Shown one piece after another: positions 26,303 through 35,648 of a stretch of DNA of 64,000 bases (positions within the stretch are counted from its first letter, which is position 1; each line of letters begins with the position of its first letter). A program made the translations under genes and the position numbers. Source of the DNA: Corynebacterium falsenii (GTDB lineage: Bacteria > Actinomycetota > Actinomycetes > Mycobacteriales > Mycobacteriaceae); assembly GCF_020099275.1 (NCBI RefSeq), contig NZ_CP083646.1, forward strand, positions 1,054,001-1,118,000, written 5' to 3'. The notes beneath the pieces are model-generated. The model did no database searches. It saw nothing but the letters and a program-made list of their open reading frames with translations, and had not been told where the DNA came from.

Positions 26303-28575
26303 GCGTCCGGATTCCGGATCGGTTCGGGTTTGGGGTGGGGTGGTGCTCGGTGCCGGTGGTTGGTCATGATGCTCGATCACCGTGGTGTTCTGGGGACTGT
26401 GGTTGTGGTGGGTCGAATAGTGCCTGGACCTCCGTGCTGCCCCAGTCCTGGTCCGGCACCTTGGCTCCGGGGGCTTGGCTGGCGGTGGTGGACGTATTGA
26501 CCACAACCGTGTCACTCAACCGAGGATGCGGACGCGGGCGCACGCGCGTGTCCGACCCTGAGGGTTCGGGGGACGGTGATCCGGGTGAGGATGGATCGGT
26601 CGGCGCTGGGGTTGTTGGTGGTGGTGTGCCAGGCAGATCCGGTAAGCCCTCGTGGTTGTGACGGGCTTCCCTCCAGCCGACGCGTCCGGATTCCGGATCA
26701 ACCTCAGCATGGCCCATACCCACACCACCATCATGCTGATCACGGTTCATCCGATGATGAGCCCGACACAACAACGTCAAATTATCAATGCTCGTGCGTC
26801 CCCCATGGGACCAGGCTTTGATGTGGTGGACATCGCAGTCCACCGCAGCCCGGTTACACCCCGGATACGCACAACACAACTGCTCAGCAACAAGCATGAG
26901 CTTCTGCTCCACCGTGGCATGCCGCTTCATCCGCGCTGAAGCAAGGGCGCGTCCGGAATCCGGATCGAGCACTACCCCCAGATCATGCTCAGCCAGACCC
27001 AGTCGGAGGATATCGATCGGGTGCAGCCGGGCGTTGGTGTTCGTGGGAAACCACACACTAGGCGTGTTCAGTGACTCTCCGGATACCGGTGGTGGGGAGC
27101 CAGTGGTGCTGCTGGTGGCAGGTGCTCCGGATTCAGCTTGGATCGTGGGGCTGGCTTTCACGCCAGGGTCCGCATCAGCATCAGTGGTGTTGGTGGGCAG
27201 TGTGGTGAGGTCTTTCGCGGACATCGCCACCACCAAAGAGGCAAGCCCTCGTGTGCGTGGTGCGGTGGCGGCGTCAGCATCCGCAGCCCAGGTTTCCAGC
27301 ATGGACATGAACATATCCGCCCGGCGTTGAGCCATGGTTCTACGGTCCTCGTCCGTGTTCACCCCACGACTGCGATCGAACGCTGCTAGCCGTGCTGGGG
27401 ACATCAGTGTTTCCAACAACGCGTGCCCGGTGCGGGGGAGCACGGCGGTGAGGCGGATGTTGCCGTGGGTGTCGGCGGGTGACCAGAGGAGTTTGCGTGC
27501 CCGGTAGTCAGCGGTCGGATCCACCACGCTGCTATTCAACGTGCGGACTTGGGTGCGCAGGTGGAGTTTGAGGTCGTCGACGGTGGTGGTGGTTGCCATG
27601 GTGGTGGCGTTGTCGAACAGGATGTGGTGATGCTCGGTGTGCAGGCTGGGGTGGAGGTGTTCGAGTTCGCGGTTGATCTCCGCCAGTTTCGCATCGCTAA
27701 GCTTCCGGGCTTGTTTGCGTGCTTGTGCTTGGGCGGCGAGGTGTGCTTGGTGGGCTTCGTGTGCTCGGCGGCGTTCGGCTAATTGGTCGGCACGGTTCTG
27801 GGCAGCACCATCACCATCGTCGTCATTGTTGGCGGTGTTTTCGGCGGTGTCTGCACCATCAGTGTTATCTGTTGGTGGTTCGGGTGGTTTGTACAGGCTT
27901 ATCCCGAGGTTGATCCACTGTCGTGCTTGGTATTCGGAGGTGTCCAACAATCTGGCGAGGTAGGTCGAGGTTCGTGTCGTGCCCGCCGCGCGGGAGATGC
28001 CCGCTTCGTGGGCGGCGTAAGCGAATGCGGCGTACAGGGTGTCGGTGTGGCTGATGGTTTTCAACAGGCGGATGATGTCGGTGCGGTGGGTGTGGAATAG
28101 CTCGGCGGTGGGTGTGGTGAGGATGTCGGTGACCGTGGCCATGGATGCTTCGATGACATCAACATGAGTAGTTAAGTCACTAGCGGTATCGTTTGTGTGT
28201 TCGTCTGTATTGGTTGGCGCTGTGGTGTGTGGTGTGGTGGTCATGATGGTGGTTCCCCGATGATTCCCCTGTTGTGGTCCCTGATTTGGTCTGGAATACA
28301 ATCCGATATTCCTGCTGAAAAACCGGCATATCCGAGCTGGGCTTGGTGTTTCCCCGTGGTGTGGTGCCCCCGTGTGGTGTTGTTGCCTCTTATAGTACAG
28401 GCGTGTGCGACATCGAACAAGTGGTTTCGGGAACATTTTCGAAAAATATTCGGCCGCTCTGTCTAGATGGAGGTCATGTGGGCGCACGAGATGCGGATCG
28501 CGCACGGTGCCTGAGCAGGCACTACCTGCAATCACCCGCGCCCAACCCAACAAAAAACGGGCTGGTGGCGTCGGA
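26303..28575 (-). repeat. Inverted duplicate A: HNH gene with flanks
   Basis: This segment matches 38424-40674 in inverted orientation. Homology covers the gene, about 330 bp upstream (shared ATTTTTCGAAA, TTGTTCGATGTCGCACACGC and CACACGGGG blocks) and about 60 bp downstream, ending at a GATCCGGAATCCGGACGC motif. Identity is high in coding parts and lower in a central linker. The boundaries are my reading, not an alignment. Confidence 0.85.
26364..28244 (-). CDS. HNH endonuclease, DUF222/13E12 type (copy A)
   Basis: A 626-aa protein. The DUF222 region spans about residues 15-400 with a coiled, Ala/Gln-rich stretch (AERRRAHEAHQAHLAAQAQARKQARK begins near 160). A low-complexity linker precedes the C-terminal HNH domain, whose metal motifs are CCAYPGCNRAAVDCDVHHI, HGGRTSIDNLTLLC and HHRMNR. 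The tail is proline/serine rich. Start MTTTPHTTAP is chosen behind GGGGAA. It is nearly the same as copy B (38761-40587), except for a different linker before SLNTPSVWFPTN. DNA cleavage is inferred; biological role is unknown. Confidence 0.88.
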   Translation of the reverse strand: MTTTPHTTAPTNTDEHTNDTASDLTTHVDVIEASMATVTDILTTPTAELFHTHRTDIIRLLKTISHTDTLYAAFAYAAHEAGISRAAGTTRTSTYLARLLDTSEYQARQWINLGISLYKPPEPPTDNTDGADTAENTANNDDDGDGAAQNRADQLAERRRAHEAHQAHLAAQAQARKQARKLSDAKLAEINRELEHLHPSLHTEHHHILFDNATTMATTTTVDDLKLHLRTQVRTLNSSVVDPTADYRARKLLWSPADTHGNIRLTAVLPRTGHALLETLMSPARLAAFDRSRGVNTDEDRRTMAQRRADMFMSMLETWAADADAATAPRTRGLASLVVAMSAKDLTTLPTNTTDADADPGVKASPTIQAESGAPATSSTTGSPPPVSGESLNTPSVWFPTNTNARLHPIDILRLGLAEHDLGVVLDPDSGRALASARMKRHATVEQKLMLVAEQLCCAYPGCNRAAVDCDVHHIKAWSHGGRTSIDNLTLLCRAHHRMNRDQHDGGVGMGHAEVDPESGRVGWREARHNHEGLPDLPGTPPPTTPAPTDPSSPGSPSPEPSGSDTRVRPRPHPRLSDTVVVNTSTTASQAPGAKVPDQDWGSTEVQALFDPPQPQSPEHHGDRAS

Positions 28576-28647
28576 AGAAAACGAGACATCCCTGAACCTC
28601 TCACTCCCTCCGCCGCCACCGTCTTACACTCCTCTAATCTGTACCCC
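28245..28647. other. Intergenic region between HNH copy A and the DUF885 gene
   Basis: These 403 bp hold the upstream region of HNH copy A on the minus strand (including a TACTATA -10-like element near 28393), which is homologous to that of copy B, and the plus-strand promoter of the DUF885 gene at its right end. I see no further gene. Confidence 0.6.
28635..28640 (+). promoter_or_regulatory. -10 box of the DUF885 gene (leaderless)
   Basis: TAATCT ends 7 nt before the ATG at 28648. Confidence 0.5.
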
Positions 28648-30261
28648 ATGGGTATCAACAAGATCGCAGATGAGTTCGTCGACGCATCCGTCGCACTGTC
28701 TCCCGAGTTCGCAACCTCACTGGGCCTCGAGCAGGACCAAGACCGATGGAGCGACTACTCCCCGGAGGGTGTGCAAGCCGCAGCCGACCTCGCACAGGGC
28801 ACCATCGAGCAGCTCCGCAACACCGAGCCCACCGACGCCGGCGAGGCCATCACCAAGGCAGCCATGCTGGACCGGCTCGGCGTGGAACTGCAGCGCCATG
28901 AACTCGGCGAGGCCTATCGCGATGTCAACAACATCGCCAGCCCCATCCAAGCCGTCCGCGACACCCTCGCCCAAACCGACGCCACCACTGACCAGGGCAA
29001 ATCCAACCTGGCCTCGCGCATCGAACGCATCGGCGAGGCCTACCGCGGATACGCGCAAACCCTCGCCGAGGGCATAAAGCGCGGTCTCGTCCCCGCCGAG
29101 CGCCAGGTCCGCCTTGGTATCGAGCAGCTCACAGCCATGGCCGCCGAGCGCTCCGTCCTCGACATCTACGGCGCCGAGGCTCACGCTACCGCCGATCAGA
29201 TCGCCGCTGGAAAGCAGGCCGCCGCCGACCTCGCCACCTTCCTCAGCACCAAGATCGCCCCGCACGCCACCAGCACCGATGGCGTAGGCCGCGAGCGCTA
29301 CACGGTCGCCAGCCACCTGTGGGTGGGGCACCGCATTGACCTCGACGAAACCTACGAATGGGGATTGGAGGAACTCAACCGCCTCATCAGCGAACAACGG
29401 GTCTGCGCCGCCGAGCTCTACGGTGCGGGCACCAGCCCAGCGGAAGCGTTCGAGCGCCTCAATGCCGATCCGGCGTACCAACTTCGCGGCGTCGACGCTC
29501 TACAACAATGGATGCAGCAGACCGCCGACAGTGTGATCGACCGCATGAACGGCGTGTACTTCGATATCCCCGCGCCCGTCGAACGCATTGAATGCTGCAT
29601 CGACAAGGCCGGCACGGGCGGCATCTTCTACACAGAGCCCTCCGCGGACTTCAAGCGACCAGGGCGGATGTGGTGGTCCGTGCCCGAAGGTGAGGACACC
29701 TTCAACACCTGGCAGGAACTGACCACCGTCTACCACGAGGGCGTGCCCGGCCATCACCTGCAGCTCGGTCAGCAGATCTTCGAGGCGGAGCACCTCAACC
29801 GCTGGCGCCGCCAAATGTGCTTCAACTCCGGCCACGCTGAGGGCTGGGCACTGTACGCGGAGCGGCTCATGGATGAGCTCGGGTTCCTCCCCGATGCGGG
29901 TTATCGGATGGGCATGCTCGACGGCCAAAGGCTCCGCGCCGCCCGTGTCGTTCTGGATATCGGAGTGCACCTCGGCAAGAAGACGCCCGAGGGCGGGGTC
30001 TGGGACGCCGACTATGCCTGGCAGTTCATGAAGGACAACACCGCGATGGCCGATGGCTTCCTGCGCTTCGAGGTGGATCGTTACCTGGGCTGGCCCGGCC
30101 AGGCGCCCTCGTACAAGGTGGGGCAGAGGCTGTGGGAGCAGCTCCGCGACGAGTTCCTGGCGGCACGTCCCGGCGAGCTCAAGGAGTTCCACCGCCTCGC
30201 GCTGCGCGAGGGCACGCTGCCGCTGGGTGTGCTGCGCGACGTGGTGATGGCACAGGCGTAG
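28648..30261 (+). CDS. DUF885-family protein, putative metallohydrolase
   Basis: A 537-aa protein of the DUF885 family (all-helical, related to zinc peptidases). The likely zinc site is His363-Glu364 with His369 in YHEGVPGHHLQL, followed by GHAEGWALYAERLMDELG, which supplies the downstream Glu. No signal peptide is seen, so it is probably cytoplasmic. Substrate is unknown; peptidase activity is inferred from the fold family. MGINKIADEFVDASV is the chosen start because of the -10 box; longer readings enter the HNH repeat. Confidence 0.87.
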   Translation: MGINKIADEFVDASVALSPEFATSLGLEQDQDRWSDYSPEGVQAAADLAQGTIEQLRNTEPTDAGEAITKAAMLDRLGVELQRHELGEAYRDVNNIASPIQAVRDTLAQTDATTDQGKSNLASRIERIGEAYRGYAQTLAEGIKRGLVPAERQVRLGIEQLTAMAAERSVLDIYGAEAHATADQIAAGKQAAADLATFLSTKIAPHATSTDGVGRERYTVASHLWVGHRIDLDETYEWGLEELNRLISEQRVCAAELYGAGTSPAEAFERLNADPAYQLRGVDALQQWMQQTADSVIDRMNGVYFDIPAPVERIECCIDKAGTGGIFYTEPSADFKRPGRMWWSVPEGEDTFNTWQELTTVYHEGVPGHHLQLGQQIFEAEHLNRWRRQMCFNSGHAEGWALYAERLMDELGFLPDAGYRMGMLDGQRLRAARVVLDIGVHLGKKTPEGGVWDADYAWQFMKDNTAMADGFLRFEVDRYLGWPGQAPSYKVGQRLWEQLRDEFLAARPGELKEFHRLALREGTLPLGVLRDVVMAQA

Positions 30262-30296
30262 GGGCCAAGCAGCGAAGGGCCCGGGGCAAACGTGGT

Positions 30297-30302
30297 TAGG
30301 AT
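30297..30302 (+). promoter_or_regulatory. -10 box of the PNPOx-like gene (leaderless)
   Basis: TAGGAT ends 7 nt before the ATG at 30310. Confidence 0.5.
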
Positions 30303-30309
30303 GGGGCGC

Positions 30310-30873
30310 ATGACCACGAAACAGCAATCACCAGACCACCACAACCACTCGGGCCACGCTGACCACACTGATTACGCCGAGCAAGCCGGGCAGCGGAAGA
30401 CGGTCCGCGAGCTCATCGAGAAGTCCCGCTTCGCGATGATCACCACCACGGACGAGCACGGGGCCATGGTGTCCCGCCCCATGACTGTCCAAGAAGTCAC
30501 CGACGATGGCGACATCATCTTCATCGTTCCAAAGGATGGCGACGCCGCCCAGCAGGCCGATGGCTCCCAGGTCAATCTCGGGTTCACCAAGGACATGTCC
30601 TTCGTCTCGGTCGCGGGCCGCGGCGAGATCCGCGAGGATAAGCAGAAGCTCGAGGAGCTGTGGGGACCGGGCACCGAGGCGTTCTCTACGAAGGACGAGA
30701 CTCCGGATAACACCAACAAGGTCCTGCTCGTCATCCACGGCGAATCCGCCCAGTACTGGGATAGCCCCTCCAAGCCCGCGCTGGCTGTGGGGCTGATCAA
30801 GGACATTATCGCCGGTAAATCTGGTGAATCCGGTGACCGGCCCAGCGGTGACAGCGGCACGGTCGAGCTATAA
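30310..30873 (+). CDS. Pyridoxamine 5'-phosphate oxidase-related flavin protein
   Basis: A 187-aa split-barrel protein resembling general stress protein 26. After a His-rich tail (DHHNHSGHADHTDY, possibly metal binding) comes TVRELIEKSRFAMITTTDEHGAMVSRPM, the typical FMN/F420-binding strand pair, then DIIFIVPKDG and a VAGRGEI strand. A C-terminal Ser/Gly-rich tail follows. The cofactor (FMN, F420 or heme) is not determined. Confidence 0.82.
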   Translation: MTTKQQSPDHHNHSGHADHTDYAEQAGQRKTVRELIEKSRFAMITTTDEHGAMVSRPMTVQEVTDDGDIIFIVPKDGDAAQQADGSQVNLGFTKDMSFVSVAGRGEIREDKQKLEELWGPGTEAFSTKDETPDNTNKVLLVIHGESAQYWDSPSKPALAVGLIKDIIAGKSGESGDRPSGDSGTVEL

Positions 30874-30896
30874 GCCGGACCGAAGGGAGTATGCGC

Positions 30897-32129
30897 ATGA
30901 GCACCACAGACACCACATCCACGGCAAACACAGCCGACGTCATCGTCGTGGGCGCCGGAGTCGCCGGCCTAGCGGCCGCCCGCGAGCTGCAGAGCCAAGG
31001 GCGGACGGTCATCGTCCTCGAATCCGAAGGGCACATCGGCGGACGCATCACCACGGAGGAGGTCGATGGCTTCTTGGTGGACCGAGGTTTTCAGATCCTC
31101 AACCCTGCCTACCGCCACCTGAGCTCCAGCATTGACGTGGATCGCTTGGGCATCCGGGCCTTCCCCCGCGCGGTGCGAGTGCGCACGGACAATGACCTCG
31201 TGGAACTAGTTGATCCCACCCGCCGCCCGCAAGCGCTGCCAAAGATGCTGACATCCGGGCTGATGAGCAAGAACGACCTCGCCGCCTTCCGCCTGCTCAC
31301 CAAGCTAACCGGCAAGGACACCACGCGAGCCGAGGCCTTCGACAAGGCCGGGTTCACCGGCCCGCTGCGCCGCCATGTGGTGGACCCATTCCTTTCCGGG
31401 GTGGTGGGAGAGCGCGAAGGCAGCACATCCTTCCGCCACGTCGCCTGGCTCATCTCCAAATTCGTGGCGGGAACACCCGGGCTCCCCAGCGGCGGCATGC
31501 GTACCCTTCCACGCATCATGGCCGAGGGGCTCGACGTGCGTCTCAACCAGCGCGTCACCGGCGTAGACACCACCAGCGCAACCGTGTGGCTGGGAGACAC
31601 GTCACTGCAGGCCAAGGCCGTTGTCGTTGCGGCCGGACTGGAACAGTCCGCAGCCCTCATGGGCAAGTCCCAGCCGCAGATGCACGGCACCCGCACGTTC
31701 TGGTTCGCCGCAGACGAAGCACCCAGTGATACCGCGGCCGTCCACGTCGACGGCCGCGGCCAGGCCGGCGAGCACGGTCCCATCGCTACCGCCTGCGTGG
31801 TGAGCAACGCCGCACCCGAGTACACCCCAGACGGCAAGCATCTCATCGCCGCACTGACGCTGACGGATGGCGCCGATCCCAGTGAGGCCGATACCCGCCG
31901 ACAACTCGGCGAGATCTTCGGCGTGGATCCGAGCTCGTGGACACTGCTGGCCACGCACGATGTGCCAGACACCCTGCCGGCTGTGGCGCCGGGGGAGCCT
32001 GGTGGCGTTGAAGCCCAAAGAAGCGAACGGGCAGTGATGTGCGGCGACCAGTTCGGCAACGCCTCCACCGACGGCGCGATCGCTTCTGGCCAGGCCGCTG
32101 CAAAGCTGGTGCGAGACATTCTCGGCTAG
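30897..32129 (+). CDS. FAD-dependent amine oxidase-like oxidoreductase
   Basis: A 410-aa flavoprotein. The N-terminal dinucleotide fold VIVVGAGVAGLAAARELQ is followed by VIVLESEGHIGGRITTEEVDGFLVDRGFQ, typical of the amine oxidase/protoporphyrinogen oxidase superfamily. The C-terminal FAD contact is CGDQFGNASTDGAIASGQAAA. Substrate is unknown. Two ATGs compete (30891 and 30897); the second is better spaced from GAAGGGAG. It starts 23 nt after the PNPOx-like gene and is likely co-transcribed. Confidence 0.85.
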   Translation: MSTTDTTSTANTADVIVVGAGVAGLAAARELQSQGRTVIVLESEGHIGGRITTEEVDGFLVDRGFQILNPAYRHLSSSIDVDRLGIRAFPRAVRVRTDNDLVELVDPTRRPQALPKMLTSGLMSKNDLAAFRLLTKLTGKDTTRAEAFDKAGFTGPLRRHVVDPFLSGVVGEREGSTSFRHVAWLISKFVAGTPGLPSGGMRTLPRIMAEGLDVRLNQRVTGVDTTSATVWLGDTSLQAKAVVVAAGLEQSAALMGKSQPQMHGTRTFWFAADEAPSDTAAVHVDGRGQAGEHGPIATACVVSNAAPEYTPDGKHLIAALTLTDGADPSEADTRRQLGEIFGVDPSSWTLLATHDVPDTLPAVAPGEPGGVEAQRSERAVMCGDQFGNASTDGAIASGQAAAKLVRDILG

Positions 32130-32146
32130 GCGCGCGTTCCGGCTGG

Positions 32147-32152
32147 TAGCGT
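32147..32152 (+). promoter_or_regulatory. -10 box of the small basic protein gene (leaderless)
   Basis: TAGCGT ends 7 nt before the ATG at 32160. Confidence 0.45.
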
Positions 32153-32159
32153 GGCTGAC

Positions 32160-32360
32160 ATGAAGATCGGAATGCGCACCCCCAGCCCCATGAAGTCCCT
32201 CAAGGCTCGCACCACGGGGCGGGCGAAAAGGGCGGTCAAGCGCAAGCTCATCCCTGGGTACGGCAAGCCAGGCATGGGCTGGGTCAAGGATCCGAAGCGC
32301 GCGGCCCGCAACGCGGTGTACAAGCGCACCACGTTCAGCCTCTGGGACATTTTCAAGTAA
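32160..32360 (+). CDS. Small basic conserved protein
   Basis: A 66-aa, strongly basic protein: MKIGMRTPSPMKSLKARTTG, KLIPGYGKPGMGWVKDPKRA, and a TTFSLWDIF end. Related short proteins (KARTTGKAKR...IPGYGKKGxGW..P) occur widely in Gram-positive bacteria and some phages, without known role. High charge suggests nucleic-acid or membrane contact. It lies between the FAD oxidoreductase and the uracil-DNA glycosylase on the same strand. Confidence 0.75.
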   Translation: MKIGMRTPSPMKSLKARTTGRAKRAVKRKLIPGYGKPGMGWVKDPKRAARNAVYKRTTFSLWDIFK

Positions 32361-32377
32361 GCCTGCGCCCTAATCAC

Positions 32378-33259
32378 ATGACTGCCCCGCATCCCACACC
32401 CCTGCCGCACCCCATCACAGGCGACCTGTTCGACTCTCCCGTGCCGCCGGGCACCGGCTGGCCTGGCGACCCGGCAACCGCGAATACGCCCGTGTGCCAC
32501 ACCGCCGAGGACATCGCTGCCCGCGCCGATCAGGCCCGCTCGCACGGCGACCTCACCGAGCTTGAGGCCGCCATCTCCGTGTGCTCGGTCTGCGACAGGC
32601 TGGTCGACTGGCGGCAGTCATTGGCGGTACACAAACGCGCGGCGTTTGCCGATCAGCCCTATTGGTCCCGCCCGGTGCCCAGCTTCGGCAACCCCGACGC
32701 GCGTAGGGTCATCGTGGGTCTTGCGCCATCCGCGCACGGCAGCAACCGCACGGGCCGCAACTTCACCGGCGACCCCGCAGGTCGATGGCTTTACCGCGCC
32801 CTCTACAAGGCCGGGGCCTGCACTCGCGAGGAGTCCATCGCCGCCGGCGACGGCATGGAGATCACCGCAGCCCGCGTGGTCCCACCCGTGCACTGCGCCC
32901 CGCCGCACAACAAACCCACCACCGAGGAGAAGGCGACGTGCCGCACCTGGTTTAGCACTGAGCTGAGCATGATCCGCCCCGTCGCCATCCTCGCGCTCGG
33001 GCAGATTGGCTGGACCAGCGTGTTCCAGGCCGGCGCTGCACTCGGCTGGGAGGGTATCTCCCCGCGCCCGAAGTTCGGCCACAACGTCACAGCGACCGTC
33101 ACGACCGGTTGGGGTCCGCTCACCGTCGTGGGCTGTTATCACCCGTCACAGCGCAACACTTCCACCAAGCTGCTCACCGAGCCTAAACTCGACGCCGCCA
33201 TGCGGACCTTCCTCGCTATCGCAATCGGCGGCGAGCACGAGGAGCACGACGAGGACTGA
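32378..33259 (+). CDS. Uracil-DNA glycosylase, family 5 (UDGb)
   Basis: A 293-aa glycosylase. Motif A is GLAPSAHGSNRTGRNFTGDPAG (GLAPSAHG near residue 111), the family-5 form that lacks the usual catalytic Asp/Asn. Motif B is CYHPSQRN. Cysteines near residue 67 (VCSVCDRL) and in the middle suggest an Fe-S cluster. It removes uracil, and in relatives hypoxanthine, from DNA. The gene starts 17 nt after the small basic protein. Confidence 0.88.
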   Translation: MTAPHPTPLPHPITGDLFDSPVPPGTGWPGDPATANTPVCHTAEDIAARADQARSHGDLTELEAAISVCSVCDRLVDWRQSLAVHKRAAFADQPYWSRPVPSFGNPDARRVIVGLAPSAHGSNRTGRNFTGDPAGRWLYRALYKAGACTREESIAAGDGMEITAARVVPPVHCAPPHNKPTTEEKATCRTWFSTELSMIRPVAILALGQIGWTSVFQAGAALGWEGISPRPKFGHNVTATVTTGWGPLTVVGCYHPSQRNTSTKLLTEPKLDAAMRTFLAIAIGGEHEEHDED

Positions 33260-34472
33260 GCCCGGCAAGGGCGGTCGCCAAGGCAGTGAGCAGCGCCACC
33301 ACCATGCCGAACATCATCACGTACTGCTGGGGCGCCACCTTGGACAGCACGGAAATAACGAAGGGCGCGAAGAACCCCAGGTAGGTAAACGAGTAGTACA
33401 CCGCCGTGAGTCGGCCCAGGTCATCGCGGTGGGCCGCCCGCTGGACGGTGAATAACCCGGAGACCATGAGCGTGCCGTAGGCGCTGCCCAGCACCACCGC
33501 CGCCACGAGCGCGAGGGCGGGGGAGTGAGTCCACACCACGAACGTTCCCAGCAGCATGCCCGCAGCGGCGAGGAGCAACCCCACCCGCGCGGGTGGCCGC
33601 CCCGAACGGGTAATCGCCCTCGTGGCGAGGGGTTGCACGGCCACACCACTGCCCATCGCGGTGGTGGCCATGAGTCCGGTGAACGCGATGGGTACGCTCA
33701 CCTCGTCAAGGGCAAAAGTATTGAGGGTGGCGAACGCCGTGGTCGCGGTACCGAACACCCACGGCGCCCAGAACAACGTGGGCACAATCGGCATGATGGC
33801 CTTGACGCTCCAGCCGTGGCCGCGGTCTGTGCCCGGCGACTGCGTACTCGCCGACTGTGTGCTCGGCGCGACGGCAGCCTCGGGAACCCGCCACACCAAG
33901 AAGGCCGAGATCACGATAAGCACCACGTGCACCACCAGCGGGGTGTACAGCGGCGCCGGGGCCCACTGCGCCAGCGCGCCGCTGCACGCCGGGCCCAAGC
34001 CGAAGCCCGCAGAGGTAGCGATGGTGGCCCGGCGCGCGCCCACTTCGGTAGTTCCCCCGCTGAGCGCGGTGACTTCCTTGAGCCACGACGCACCAGCAGA
34101 CAGCATCAGCCCCACGGCCACGCCGGTGACGAGCCTGCCCAGCGCCACGACGATCTCGAACTTATCGGGCAACGCCATGAGCAGCAGCGTTCCTGCCAGG
34201 GAGATGATCGTCGCCGGGCGCATCACCGCACGGCGGCCGTATCGGTCGGATAAGGCGCCGCCTGCCAGCAGCGCGGGGATGAGGCCCAGAATGTAAATAG
34301 CCAGCAGGAACGTGACCTTGCTCTGGCTTAAGTCCAGTTCCTGCCGGTAGACGGGCAGCAGCGGGGCAAAGTGATTCGCCCCGAACCCGATGGCGAACAT
34401 GGCGATGCCGATCTTCCACCAGTCGGCGCGCGCCGGGGTAGGCTCACCGCCGACGCGCTGCCCTTGTTTCAT
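33216..34472 (-). CDS. MFS transporter
   Basis: A 418-aa 12-helix major facilitator. The loop 2-3 signature GGALSDRYGRRAVMRP is clear, and helix 1 begins DWWKIGIAMFAIGFGANHFAPLLPVY. A short polar loop (STQSASTQSPGTDRG) separates the halves. Probably a drug or metabolite exporter; substrate unknown. Its 3' end overlaps the end of the uracil-DNA glycosylase gene by 44 nt on the opposite strand. Confidence 0.85.
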   Translation of the reverse strand: MKQGQRVGGEPTPARADWWKIGIAMFAIGFGANHFAPLLPVYRQELDLSQSKVTFLLAIYILGLIPALLAGGALSDRYGRRAVMRPATIISLAGTLLLMALPDKFEIVVALGRLVTGVAVGLMLSAGASWLKEVTALSGGTTEVGARRATIATSAGFGLGPACSGALAQWAPAPLYTPLVVHVVLIVISAFLVWRVPEAAVAPSTQSASTQSPGTDRGHGWSVKAIMPIVPTLFWAPWVFGTATTAFATLNTFALDEVSVPIAFTGLMATTAMGSGVAVQPLATRAITRSGRPPARVGLLLAAAGMLLGTFVVWTHSPALALVAAVVLGSAYGTLMVSGLFTVQRAAHRDDLGRLTAVYYSFTYLGFFAPFVISVLSKVAPQQYVMMFGMVVALLTALATALAGLSPRRAPRARRRLR

Positions 34473-34479
34473 GTCACAA

Positions 34480-34485
34480 AGTATA
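34480..34485 (-). promoter_or_regulatory. -10 box of the MFS gene (leaderless)
   Basis: TATACT (minus strand) ends 7 nt before the ATG; it is close to the -10 consensus. Confidence 0.55.
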
Positions 34486-34530
34486 GCCCCGGGCGAGACG
34501 CTGACACCCGAGGTTCGCGATCTACACTGT

Positions 34531-35619
34531 CTACTCCGCGACCTTCACCACGAGCTTGCCGAAGTTCTTGCCGTTGAGTATGCCCACGAACGCATCCACG
34601 GCGTTATCCAATCCCTCCACAACATCTTCGCGGTACTTCACGGAGCCGTCCTGCACGCGCGGGGTCATCTCCTCGAGGAAGTCGCCCATCTGGTCGGCGA
34701 ACTCGGCCTGGATGAAACCGCGGATGGTCAGCGACTTCTTCAACACCGTGCCCATGAGCTGGCCGGAACGATCCGGGCCCTCGGGAAGCTCGGTGGCGTT
34801 GTAGCCGGACACCAAACCGCACACCGGCACACGCGCGTACGTGTTGAGCCGCGGCAGCACCGCATCCCACACCTTGCCGCCGACGTTTTCGTAGTAGACG
34901 TCGATCCCTTCCGGCGTGGCCTCCGCGAGCTGCTCGGTGAAGTCTTCGGCACGGTGGTCGATGGCGGCGTCGAACCCGAGTTCCTTGAGGTAAGCGACCT
35001 TCTCTGGGCCACCGGCGATCCCCACTGCGCGGGCGCCGTGGAGCTTCGCGATCTGGCCCACCATGCTGCCCACCGGTCCGGTGGCGGCGGCGACCACGAC
35101 CGTCTCACCTTCCTGCGGGTGGCCGATGTTGTTCATACCGGCCCACGCGGTGAAGCCGGGCATCCCCAGCACACCCAGCGCCGTGGAGAGCGGCAGGCCG
35201 CTGTCAGCATCGAGCCGGCGCACGTGGCCACTCTTTTCAACCGAGTGGGTTTGCCAACCCCCGTAGCTCAACACGATGTCGCCTTGCGTGAACTTTTCGT
35301 CCGTCGACGCCACAACCCGCGATACCGTAGCGCCGACAATCGGGTCACCAATGGCTACTGGGTCGGCGTAGGATTCGGCGTCGCTCATCCGGCCGCGCAT
35401 GTACGGATCGAGGGAAAGGTAGAGCGTTTCCAGGAGAAGCTCGGACTTGCCCAGCTCAGCGGGGGCCGGGAGCTCAACGGTCTCGGTGCGGAAGTTGTCC
35501 TGGGTGGGCTCGCCATGCGGGCGGCTGGCCAACACGATGCGCGTGGAGGTGCGCGGGGTGGAGTGTGGGGTGGTGGAATCGGAGGAGGAAGAGGAGGAAG
35601 ACGTTTCTGAAGTACTCAT
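34531..35619 (-). CDS. NADPH-dependent oxidoreductase (CurA-like, MDR family)
   Basis: A 362-aa zinc-free medium-chain reductase. After a Ser-rich N-terminus come LYLSLDPYMRGRM and GQVV-type barrel, then the Rossmann segment ETVVVAAATGPVGSMVGQIAKLHGARAVGIAGG. The family reduces alpha,beta-unsaturated ketones or aldehydes (leukotriene B4 dehydrogenase, curcumin reductase). The ATG at 35619 follows GAGGATCACC; a TTG four codons upstream is less likely. Confidence 0.88.
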   Translation of the reverse strand: MSTSETSSSSSSSDSTTPHSTPRTSTRIVLASRPHGEPTQDNFRTETVELPAPAELGKSELLLETLYLSLDPYMRGRMSDAESYADPVAIGDPIVGATVSRVVASTDEKFTQGDIVLSYGGWQTHSVEKSGHVRRLDADSGLPLSTALGVLGMPGFTAWAGMNNIGHPQEGETVVVAAATGPVGSMVGQIAKLHGARAVGIAGGPEKVAYLKELGFDAAIDHRAEDFTEQLAEATPEGIDVYYENVGGKVWDAVLPRLNTYARVPVCGLVSGYNATELPEGPDRSGQLMGTVLKKSLTIRGFIQAEFADQMGDFLEEMTPRVQDGSVKYREDVVEGLDNAVDAFVGILNGKNFGKLVVKVAE

Positions 35620-35648
35620 GGTGATCCTCAACGCCGCCCGGGCGGCAT

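Noticed and set aside
28197..28466. Small plus-strand frame upstream of HNH copy A
   Set aside because: It covers the shared upstream region of the HNH genes and has no start signal or recognisable product; the homologous region of copy B does not keep it.
26303..28575. Insertion sequence or transposon
   Set aside because: The HNH loci are repeated and have defined edges but no transposase, terminal inverted repeats or visible target-site duplication.
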